The notes below the pieces were generated by a model. The model saw nothing but the letters and a program-made list of their open reading frames with translations, ran no database searches and was not told where the DNA came from. From an uncultured Bacillota bacterium (GTDB taxonomy: Bacteria > Bacillota > Clostridia > Tissierellales > Tepidimicrobiaceae): DNA of 18,293 nt. The stretch is taken from NCBI GenBank assembly GCA_937967955.1, contig CALBUB010000064.1, positions 1 through 18,293 of the forward strand. The letters are read 5' to 3'. Within the stretch, counting starts at the first letter, position 1, and each line of letters begins with the position of its first letter. Shown piece by piece: positions 6,290-13,056 of the stretch. A program made the translations under genes and the position numbers.

Positions 6290-6517
6290 ATGGCAAATCC
6301 ATTGGCTAGAGTTGTTATGAATAATGTATCGGAAAAGGTTAAAGGAAAGGTTGAATACAAAAGGGACTATAATTCAGGCTCCTATAATCTTACTAAGACT
6401 CAGGAGGATATGCTTAAAGGCATTATAAATACTGGCACAAAGCCTATACATACAGGAAGAAAAAATATGGTGACTTTAGAGGAACTGGCCAACATGATTA
6501 AGGATAGTAGTCAGTAA
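6290..6517 (+). CDS. Small unknown protein within the shell gene cluster
   Basis: I do not recognise this 75-residue protein. It starts with MANPLARVVMNNVSEKVKG, has a polar, glycine- and tyrosine-containing middle (KRDYNSGSYNL), and ends in a predicted amphipathic helix (VTLEELANMIKDSS) that looks like the short helices binding BMC cargo to shells. There is no signal peptide, membrane segment or cysteine. It is preceded by a GATGGTGAT site and lies 17 bases after one BMC-H gene and 14 before the next, with the same codon style as its neighbours, so it is very likely a real gene. A role as cargo adaptor, minor shell component or assembly factor is inferred from position only. Confidence 0.8.
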   Translation: MANPLARVVMNNVSEKVKGKVEYKRDYNSGSYNLTKTQEDMLKGIINTGTKPIHTGRKNMVTLEELANMIKDSSQ

Positions 6518-6531
6518 AGAGGTGATCTATT

Positions 6532-6912
6532 ATGAAAAACGCCTTAGGCCTTATTGAAGCAAAGGGGCTTACTACTGCAGTAGCCTGTTTAGATGCGGCA
6601 ACAAAGGCTGCAGATGTAACCTTAATAGGAGTAGAAAGGGTAATTGGAGGGCCTAATGCCATGGCAGTTATTATCCAGTTAACAGGAGAAGTGGCAGCAG
6701 TTAGATCTGCAGTAGAAGCAGGAGTGGAGGCAGGTAAGAAGGTTGGTACAGTAATTGCCAGCCATGTAATACCCAGGCCCCATGATGAATTAGATAAATT
6801 ATTAGAGAAATTTTCTAGTAATTTAAAAACTTCAAAAAAAGGTGAAAAAAAGACCACTAAAACTAAAAGTAAGGCTAAAAAAGATGAGAAAAAATCTAAT
6901 AGGGAGGAATAG
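6532..6912 (+). CDS. BMC-H shell protein with lysine-rich C-terminal tail
   Basis: Residues 1-90 form a single BMC domain (KNALGLIEAKGLTTAV at the start, HVIPRPHDELDKLL at the end). The pore loop reads VIGGPNAMAV, differing clearly from the GSG type, so this hexamer should have a different pore. After about residue 95 comes a tail of some 30 residues made mostly of Lys, Ser, Thr and Glu, absent from ordinary 90-residue BMC-H proteins. Such a tail is probably disordered and could interact with nucleic acid, acidic cargo or neighbouring facets. Two runs of seven A (6834-6840 and 6845-6851) code for part of the tail. Its ATG follows AGAGGTGAT. The domain call is certain; the tail function is unknown. 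Confidence 0.94.
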   Translation: MKNALGLIEAKGLTTAVACLDAATKAADVTLIGVERVIGGPNAMAVIIQLTGEVAAVRSAVEAGVEAGKKVGTVIASHVIPRPHDELDKLLEKFSSNLKTSKKGEKKTTKTKSKAKKDEKKSNREE

Positions 6913-6915
6913 GTA

Positions 6916-7194
6916 ATGGGTCAAGCGTTAGGTTTAGTTGAAACTAAGGGCTTAGTTGGTTCTATAGAAGCAGCAGATGCTATGGTGAAGGCTGCTAATG
7001 TAACATTAGTAGGCTATGAAAAAATTGGCTGGGGTTTAGTAACAGTTATGGTAAGAGGAGATGTAGGTGCTGTTAAAGCAGCAGTAGAAGCTGGAGCAGA
7101 AGCTGCTAGGGCTGTAGGAGAACTACATTCAGTCCATGTAATACCAAGACCCCATTCTGAAGTAGAAAGAGTAATACTTAAGAAATATGAGTAG
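6916..7194 (+). CDS. BMC-H shell protein with Trp in the pore loop
   Basis: The 92-residue single-domain BMC protein is close to PduA-type hexamers: GQALGLVETKGLVGSIEAAD, VMVRGDVGAVKAAVEAG and HVIPRPHSEVERVI. In the pore loop the usual KIGSGLVTV reads KIGWGLVTV, placing Trp39 where Ser normally lines the central pore. Six such residues would narrow or close the pore or make an aromatic ring able to stack with flat heterocycles. The gene starts three bases after the previous stop, with GGGAGGAAT as its ribosome binding site inside the end of that gene. Confidence 0.96.
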   Translation: MGQALGLVETKGLVGSIEAADAMVKAANVTLVGYEKIGWGLVTVMVRGDVGAVKAAVEAGAEAARAVGELHSVHVIPRPHSEVERVILKKYE

Positions 7195-7211
7195 CTTCTG
7201 GAGTGTTTTAA

Positions 7212-7943
7212 ATGGCTCAGGACATAACCTTGAGGGTGTTAAAGTCCATAGTAGAAAGGGTAGATCATGGAGAAAATAACACAGCCCAAAGAAAGGTTCT
7301 ATTAGCCTTTACCGGCTCCAATCTTAAATTAAGAGATAGATTGGAAGAATTAAGAAGCCTTAAAGCTAAAGGTACTGCCTTTTCTCTAGCTTTTTCCTTC
7401 ATGGCTGAAAGGCTAGTGGATATGGATTATATTGTTGAAACTTTGAAGCCAGTAAAGGTATACAAGGAAGAAGATATATTCCAGCTGGGGGATATAGTAA
7501 AAAAACATTCTGTACTTATAAGTCCCAATATAAGCACCAATACCCTTTCTAAGGTGGCAGTGGGAATAATAGATAGCTTTATAGCTACCCTAATATGGAC
7601 CTATTTGTATAGGGGAAAGCCAGTTTATTTGGACTTTACTTCCGTAAGAAATTATCTAGGTTCAAAGCCTCATAACAATAAAATTAATGCCCTTATAGAA
7701 GACCACATAAAAACCATAAAGGACATGGGGGCTGTAGAATTAATACCAGATAGATATGTGGAAATTGTGGATAAGAAGGGTCCAGCATCTACTCCAACTG
7801 TGGATAAAAAGGTAATTACTGAAAGGGATTTAAATGGAATAGGAGAAGGAGAAAGATTATTCCTTCCAAGGGGGGCAATACTTACCCCTTTAGCCAAGGA
7901 AAAAGCTAAACTATTAGGTCTCACATTAGAAATACAAAAGTAG
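7212..7943 (+). CDS. BMC-associated flavoprotein (HFCD-like) with EutQ-like C-terminal segment
   Basis: The 243-residue protein appears to combine three parts. Residues 1-17 (start MAQDITLRVLKSIVERV) form an amphipathic helix like BMC encapsulation peptides. Residues about 28-150 look like an HFCD-type flavoprotein domain: the LLAFTGSN start, and SPNISTNTLSKVAVGIID at 104-121 recalling the PxxSANTIAKIAxGIAD motif of that superfamily. The end (VITERDLNGI, then LPRGAILTPLAKEKAKLLG) resembles the N-terminal element of EutQ-type proteins (ITxxDI... xTPxAxxxAxxLG). Similar flavoproteins occur in other BMC loci by my recollection. It lies between BMC-H and BMC-P genes, so it is probably internal or shell-linked. 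It could bind FMN or prenyl-FMN, perhaps in relation to UbiD, but no reaction can be assigned. Confidence 0.75.
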   Translation: MAQDITLRVLKSIVERVDHGENNTAQRKVLLAFTGSNLKLRDRLEELRSLKAKGTAFSLAFSFMAERLVDMDYIVETLKPVKVYKEEDIFQLGDIVKKHSVLISPNISTNTLSKVAVGIIDSFIATLIWTYLYRGKPVYLDFTSVRNYLGSKPHNNKINALIEDHIKTIKDMGAVELIPDRYVEIVDKKGPASTPTVDKKVITERDLNGIGEGERLFLPRGAILTPLAKEKAKLLGLTLEIQK

Positions 7944-7955
7944 GGAGGCGCCCAT

Positions 7956-8222
7956 ATGCGCATAGGAAGAATAATTGGAACAGTAGTTGCAACTAGGAAG
8001 GACGAGAAGCTAGTAGGGGCAAAGCTAATGGTAACTCAGCCTTTAGATATAGGCCTAAACCCTAAAGGGGAGCCAATAATTGCAGTAGATACAGTAGGAG
8101 CTGGCATAGGAGAGCTGGTCCTATACGTTACTGGTACAGCATCAAGGCTTGCAGCTAGAAAGTTAGAATCTCCCATAGATGCCTCCATTGTAGGGATTAT
8201 AGATGAGATTACCATTAAGTAG
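7956..8222 (+). CDS. BMC-P pentameric vertex protein (EutN/CcmL family)
   Basis: The 88-residue protein is a EutN/CcmL-type vertex subunit, which forms pentamers that close the corners of a BMC. Typical marks are MRIGRIIGTVVATRKDEKL at the start, the AVDTVGAGIGELVLYVTG core and the IVGIIDEI ending. It follows the flavoprotein by 12 bases with GGGAGGCG as ribosome binding site. It is the only vertex gene in the window, which is enough for a closed shell together with the hexamers. Confidence 0.96.
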   Translation: MRIGRIIGTVVATRKDEKLVGAKLMVTQPLDIGLNPKGEPIIAVDTVGAGIGELVLYVTGTASRLAARKLESPIDASIVGIIDEITIK

Positions 8223-8260
8223 TGTTACTAGCTGACAAATTCAACTGTCAATAGAAAGAT

Positions 8261-8268
8261 GGGGTGAT
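8261..8268 (+). promoter_or_regulatory. Ribosome binding site deciding the ade-like start
   Basis: GGGGTGAT stands four to six bases before the TTG at 8273. The in-frame GTG at 8264 lies inside this site and would leave no ribosome binding site of comparable strength, so TTG at 8273 is preferred. Confidence 0.5.
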
Positions 8269-8272
8269 AAAG

Positions 8273-10084
8273 TTGGATAGTAAGTATCTAAAGATGGCCA
8301 TGGAATATAGAAACCTAATAGATGTACTTATGGGGGATAAGGACTATGCAGATATTGTCCTTTATAATGGTCAAGTAATAAATGTAATCACTAGAGAGAT
8401 ATATACAGCCAGTGTAGCCATTAAAGGCAAGTATATACTAATGGTGGGAGATTGTGATAAGCTTATAGGCCCTGATACCTTGGTTGTAGATGTTTCCGGC
8501 AAGTATATATCTCCTGGCTTTATAGATTCCCATATGCATTTTGAGTCTAGCATGCTTACTATAACGGAGTTTTCAAGGCTTTCCATACCTTCAGGTACCA
8601 CCACCCTAATAGCTGACCCCCATGAGATAGGCAACGCCCTAGGGCCTATGGGGATGAAGGCTATGGCTGATGAAATAGAAAGGGTACCTAATAAGGTTTA
8701 TCTTGTGGTACCAGCCATGACTCCTGACTGTCCTGATTTAGAGACTGCTGGCTATGATATTACCTCTAAAGATATGAAAGACTTATTAAGTTACAGAAAT
8801 ATAATTGGAATAGGCGAATTACAAGGCTTTAGCAATGCAAGGCATGTATATAGGAATACGCCAGAAGTAATTACAGACCTTTTAGCATCTACCATGTATG
8901 CCAAATCCCAAGGCATGATTGTGGATGGCAATGCACCAGAGCTATTTGGTAATGAATTGGCTGCCCACATAATCTCTACTGGTGGCAGGTGTTCTTGCCA
9001 TGAAACTACTACTAAGGAAGAGGCTGTAGAAAAGCTAAGGCAGGGAGTATACCTATTTATGAGGGAAGGCTCTACCCAAAAGAATATGGCTGAGTGTATA
9101 AGAGCAGTAACAGAGGAAGGCATGGATTCTAGAAGGTGTATACTGGCCAGCGATGATATGGTACCAGCCGATTTAGAAAAGCTAGGCCATATGAATGAGA
9201 TAATAAGAAGGACCATAAGGGAAGGAGTAAAGCCTGTAGAAGCCATCCAAATGGCTACTATAAATCCAGCTACCTACTTTAAGCTGGAAGATGTGGGAGT
9301 TTTAGCCCCTGGAAAGATAGCAGACATAGCAGTAATAGAGGACTTAGAGAATATGACAGTAGAAGGAGTATTTATCGATGGAAAGCTAGTAGCCTATAAG
9401 GGTAAACTTCTAATAGATTTACCTACATATACTTATCCAGAAGAGGTAAAAAACTCCATAAAAAGAGGCCCCATTAGTGAAAAGGACCTGGAGATAAAGG
9501 CTCAAGGAACTACTGCCCGAGTAAGGTGTATTAAGCTTATACCAGATCAAAACCTTACAGGAAAACTGGAGGAGACTGTAAGGGTATACAAGGGAGTAGC
9601 CCAACCAGATGTATCCACAGATACTCTCCTTATAGCCTGTATTGAAAGGTACGGAAGAAATGGAAATATTGGCAAGGCTTTCGTAAAGGGCTTTGGCATG
9701 AAGGAAGGAGCCTTTGCAGAATCTGTATCCCATGATGCCCACAACATTATAGTAGTAGGTACCAATATAAGGGATATGGTACTGGCAGTAAATAGGGTTA
9801 TAGAAATAGGAGGAGGCATTGTCATAGCCAATAAGGGAAGGATACTTTCTGATATGAGGCTTCCTGTAGGAGGCTTAATAACCGATGAGTTAAATGGCCA
9901 TGAAGTAAGCGAGAAAGTAGCTGAAATGGAGAGGATAGTAATAGAAGATTTAGGTTGTAAAGTCCATGGGCCTTTTATGCACCTTTCTTTCCTGTCCTTA
10001 TCCACATCACCAGAATGGAAGATAACAGATAAGGGCCTTGTAGATGTAAACAACTTCAAAATACTACCTCCAGTAATAGAATAG
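8273..10084 (+). CDS. Adenine-deaminase-family amidohydrolase, diverged paralogue
   Basis: The 603-residue protein is full length for the AdeC family, metal-dependent deaminases that make hypoxanthine from adenine. Family blocks are present: PGFIDSHMHFESS (His87, His89), ADPHEIGN, GELQGF, FMREGS and the C-terminal SHDAHNII (487-490). It differs from typical AdeC, and from the second copy in this window, at conserved sites: DGHAP/DGHGP is DGNAP here (Asn220), the DHE/EHE triplet is CHE (242-244), and TDDK is SDDM (293-296). These lie in active-site blocks, so a changed substrate is likely. It directly follows the BMC vertex gene, whereas the typical AdeC lies after the Mo hydroxylase. I infer a possible role in deaminating 4-aminoimidazole; a normal or modified purine deaminase remains possible. 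Confidence 0.87.
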   Translation: MDSKYLKMAMEYRNLIDVLMGDKDYADIVLYNGQVINVITREIYTASVAIKGKYILMVGDCDKLIGPDTLVVDVSGKYISPGFIDSHMHFESSMLTITEFSRLSIPSGTTTLIADPHEIGNALGPMGMKAMADEIERVPNKVYLVVPAMTPDCPDLETAGYDITSKDMKDLLSYRNIIGIGELQGFSNARHVYRNTPEVITDLLASTMYAKSQGMIVDGNAPELFGNELAAHIISTGGRCSCHETTTKEEAVEKLRQGVYLFMREGSTQKNMAECIRAVTEEGMDSRRCILASDDMVPADLEKLGHMNEIIRRTIREGVKPVEAIQMATINPATYFKLEDVGVLAPGKIADIAVIEDLENMTVEGVFIDGKLVAYKGKLLIDLPTYTYPEEVKNSIKRGPISEKDLEIKAQGTTARVRCIKLIPDQNLTGKLEETVRVYKGVAQPDVSTDTLLIACIERYGRNGNIGKAFVKGFGMKEGAFAESVSHDAHNIIVVGTNIRDMVLAVNRVIEIGGGIVIANKGRILSDMRLPVGGLITDELNGHEVSEKVAEMERIVIEDLGCKVHGPFMHLSFLSLSTSPEWKITDKGLVDVNNFKILPPVIE

Positions 10085-10140
10085 GTAAGTAAAAGAAAGG
10101 GGTATGGGTCCTGAGGTTACCAGTCTAATGGGGGGATTTT

Positions 10141-11655
10141 ATGGAAGGTAATAAATATCCTTTGTTTATAAAAGAGGATATTAACGGCTTCTTTGCTCTC
10201 TTTCAGAACAATCTAGCCAACTTTGTGGTAATAACTATTACTATGCTAGGCTTTGGCTATCCTCCTAGTATAGTCTTTGGCCTAGTAGTACCAGGGGCAG
10301 CCATAAGTGTTTTGCTTGGAAATCTATACTATGCCCATATGGCTAAAAAGCTGGCAGAAAAGGAAAATAGAATAGATGTTACTGCCTTGTCCTATGGTAT
10401 AAGCACCCCAGTAATGTTTGTATACCTATTTAGTGTAGCTAAACCAGCTCTAGACTATACTCAGAATCCAGAATTGGCAATTAAAGTAGCTGCAGCTACC
10501 TGTTTTATAGGAGGGGCAGTGGAAGCTTTAGGCTCTGTAATTGGTCCTTGGCTTAAGAGGAATCTACCTAGGGCCTCAATGCTGGGCGCCCTATGTGGAG
10601 TAGCCTTTTCAGTAATAGCAGGGCAAATGTTTTTCCACACCTTTGAGTCTCCAGCTATAGGCATGTTTGTATTGACCATCGTCCTAGTAGGCTTAATTGC
10701 TCAAAGAAAAATGCCCTTTAGTATGCCAGCCTCCCTCTTTGCTATTATAATAGGAACAATACTAGCTTATGTAGTTAAAGAAGCTAGCATAGCAGACATT
10801 ACAGCAGGCCTTGATAATGTGGGAGTATATTTACCTAAGCTAAACTTTGGTTTTATAGAAGGCTTTAAAATACTATTTGGGCCAATGAGAGGACTACTGG
10901 CAGCAATAATACCCATATCTGTATACAATTTTATAGAAACTATGAACAATGTGGAAGCAATGGCAGCAGCAGGGGACAGCTATGATGTAAGAGAAGCCCA
11001 ACTGGCAGATGGTATTGGAACAATGGTAGGAACTTTCTTTGGAGGAGTATTCCCAACTACTGTATATCTTGCATCAGTCAGTTCAAAATGGATGAGAGCA
11101 GGAAGAGGCTATTCTATACTAAATGGTATTGTATTCTTAATAGCATCTACCTTTGGAATAATAGCAGCCATGTCAGCTATAATTCCACTACAAGTGGTAG
11201 CTCCTATACTAGTATTTGTTGGAATTTCCATGATAACTCAAGCCTTTACCTCAGTAGCTGAGAAACACTATCCAGCAGTTATATTAGCTATGCTACCCTA
11301 TTTGGCCAATTATCTGTCTACTAAATTTGCTCAAGGAGCACCAGAAACATTAAATGCCGTATCACCTGCTATAGTGCCATTAGGAGAAGGCTCCATGTTT
11401 ACTGGGATAATACTAGGTGCCATATTAGCTTTCATACTGGATGATGAATATACAAAAGCAGCTATTACTTCTTTTGCAGGAGCAATACTGTCAGCTTTAG
11501 GTTTTATGCACTCACCTAGATTAGCTTTATTCTATAGACCCCAATTTGTATTAGCATATGTTGTTGTAGCAGTAACACTAGTTATATTAAAATATATTTA
11601 TAAAAAGACACCAGAGGAAGAAACAGCAGAGAGAAGAGAAATAATAGTTGATTAA
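10141..11655 (+). CDS. Xanthine/uracil-type purine permease (NCS2-like)
   Basis: This 504-residue polytopic membrane protein has about 12 or more hydrophobic segments and the features of nucleobase-cation symporters: an N-terminal FFALFQNNLANFVVI, the short VTALSYGISTPVMF segment, and NVEAMAAAGDSYDVREAQLADG, the NCS2 block that carries substrate- and proton-coupling residues. The end (YKKTPEEETAERREIIVD) is a charged cytoplasmic tail. It should import a purine or a related base with protons. It starts at ATG after GGGGGGA, 56 bases downstream of the ade-like gene. It belongs to a different subfamily from the next permease, suggesting different substrates (for example xanthine or urate against adenine or hypoxanthine), but the exact base cannot be read. 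Confidence 0.87.
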   Translation: MEGNKYPLFIKEDINGFFALFQNNLANFVVITITMLGFGYPPSIVFGLVVPGAAISVLLGNLYYAHMAKKLAEKENRIDVTALSYGISTPVMFVYLFSVAKPALDYTQNPELAIKVAAATCFIGGAVEALGSVIGPWLKRNLPRASMLGALCGVAFSVIAGQMFFHTFESPAIGMFVLTIVLVGLIAQRKMPFSMPASLFAIIIGTILAYVVKEASIADITAGLDNVGVYLPKLNFGFIEGFKILFGPMRGLLAAIIPISVYNFIETMNNVEAMAAAGDSYDVREAQLADGIGTMVGTFFGGVFPTTVYLASVSSKWMRAGRGYSILNGIVFLIASTFGIIAAMSAIIPLQVVAPILVFVGISMITQAFTSVAEKHYPAVILAMLPYLANYLSTKFAQGAPETLNAVSPAIVPLGEGSMFTGIILGAILAFILDDEYTKAAITSFAGAILSALGFMHSPRLALFYRPQFVLAYVVVAVTLVILKYIYKKTPEEETAERREIIVD

Positions 11656-11672
11656 TTTTAGGGGGGAGCTTT

Positions 11673-12992
11673 GTGAGTAATGAAAACAGTGTATTAGAAA
11701 GATGGTTTAAACTTAAAGAAAATGGCACCGATGTTAGGACAGAGATACTAGCAGGCTTAACCACCTTCATGACTATGGCCTATATACTTATTGTAAACCC
11801 AAGTATCCTGTCTGAAGCAGGCATGGACTGGGGAGGGGTATTTACTGCTACTGCAGTATCTGCTGCAATAGCTACTATTTTGATGGCTTTCTTAGCTAAT
11901 TATCCCTTTGCACTGGCACCTGGTATGGGACTTAATGCCTTCTTCACCTACTCAGTAGTATTAGGTATGAGTAAATCCTGGCAATTTGCTTTAACAGCAG
12001 TATTTATAGAAGCAATCATATTCATCATACTATCCATATTCAAAGTAAGAGAAGCCATATTTGATGCAATTCCTATGAACCTAAAGAAAGCAGTATCTGT
12101 AGGTATAGGACTATTTATAGCCTTAATTGGCCTATCTAATGCAGGGGTAGTCCAAACAGGAGACGGAACCATACTTGGATTAGGAGATATAACTTCAAGA
12201 GGCCCCTTATTAGCCCTAATAGGTTTAGTAATAATGGGACTATTATTGGCTAAAAAGGTTAAGGGAGCTCTCTTCTTTGGAATAATCATAACTACCATAA
12301 TAGGAATACCAATGGGAGTTACATCTCTACCTGAAGGCTTTGTGCAACTACCACCTTCAGTAAAAGATGTGGCCTTCCAATTTGAATGGTCTAATATATT
12401 CACCTTCGATATGTTAGTAGTAATGTTCACCTTCCTGTTTGTAGATATATTTGATACTGTTGGAACCTTGGTAGGAGTAGCTTCTAAAGCCAATATGCTA
12501 GATGAAGAAGGAAAACTTCCAAAGGTTAGCCAGGCACTCTTTGCAGACGCAGTAGGTACTACTGTAGGGGCCTGCTTAGGAAATAGTACAGTAACCACCT
12601 ATGTAGAATCTGCAGCAGGTGTAGCAGAAGGAGGAAGGACTGGTTTAACTTCTCTAACTACAGCTATCATGTTCCTATTGGCCCTATTCTTCTCACCTAT
12701 ATTCAGCATAATACCCGGAGAGGCTACAGCACCAGCTTTAGTACTAGTTGGACTTTTCATGATGAGCCCTATAAAGGAAATAGATTTAGACGACTATACA
12801 GAAGCCATACCAGCCTTCTTAACAATTATAATGATGCCCTTTGCCTACAGTATTGCTGAAGGTATAGTATTTGGAATGGTATCCTATGTGGTTCTAAAGT
12901 TAATCTCTGGAAGATATAAGGATATATCAATACCCATGTATATACTAGCCTTACTCTTTGTCCTAAGAGAAATAGTACCACTTATATTTTGA
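11673..12992 (+). CDS. AzgA/PbuG-family adenine/guanine/hypoxanthine permease
   Basis: The 439-residue protein is a typical AzgA/PbuG purine symporter. Diagnostic segments are GTDVRTEILAGLTTFMTMAY near the N-terminus, APGMGLNAFFTYSVV, FVDIFDTVGTLVGVA, and TTYVESAAGVAEGGRTGLT, all conserved in guanine/hypoxanthine permeases of this group. It is predicted to have about 12-14 membrane segments and to import purine bases with protons. The start is GTG at 11673, after AGGGGGGAG, 17 bases past the previous stop. A strong intrinsic terminator follows 11 bases after its stop codon, ending this part of the operon. Confidence 0.93.
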   Translation: MSNENSVLERWFKLKENGTDVRTEILAGLTTFMTMAYILIVNPSILSEAGMDWGGVFTATAVSAAIATILMAFLANYPFALAPGMGLNAFFTYSVVLGMSKSWQFALTAVFIEAIIFIILSIFKVREAIFDAIPMNLKKAVSVGIGLFIALIGLSNAGVVQTGDGTILGLGDITSRGPLLALIGLVIMGLLLAKKVKGALFFGIIITTIIGIPMGVTSLPEGFVQLPPSVKDVAFQFEWSNIFTFDMLVVMFTFLFVDIFDTVGTLVGVASKANMLDEEGKLPKVSQALFADAVGTTVGACLGNSTVTTYVESAAGVAEGGRTGLTSLTTAIMFLLALFFSPIFSIIPGEATAPALVLVGLFMMSPIKEIDLDDYTEAIPAFLTIIMMPFAYSIAEGIVFGMVSYVVLKLISGRYKDISIPMYILALLFVLREIVPLIF

Positions 12993-13002
12993 TAAATAGA
13001 TA

Positions 13003-13031
13003 GGCTGCCTCCTTAGGGAGGTGGCCTTTTT
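13003..13031 (+). terminator. Intrinsic terminator after the purine permease
   Basis: GGCTGCCTCC (13003-13012) pairs with GGAGGTGGCC (13017-13026) in ten pairs, two of them G-T, around a TTAG loop, followed by five T. This is a textbook rho-independent terminator. It lies only 26 bases before the next start codon. Confidence 0.85.
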
Positions 13032-13056
13032 AAAAAACTTTTAAGGGGGTTGGGAT

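Noticed and set aside
8232..8250. TGACA/TGTCA inverted repeat before the ade-like gene as terminator or operator
   Set aside because: The stem is only five pairs with an eight-base loop and no T run; it is likely by chance.
11948..12598. A 216-codon - strand open frame inside the second permease, and similar long antisense frames such as 9547-10059
   Set aside because: They are shadows of strongly conserved + strand genes, have no ribosome binding site and encode low-complexity Ser/Thr/Pro-rich sequence.
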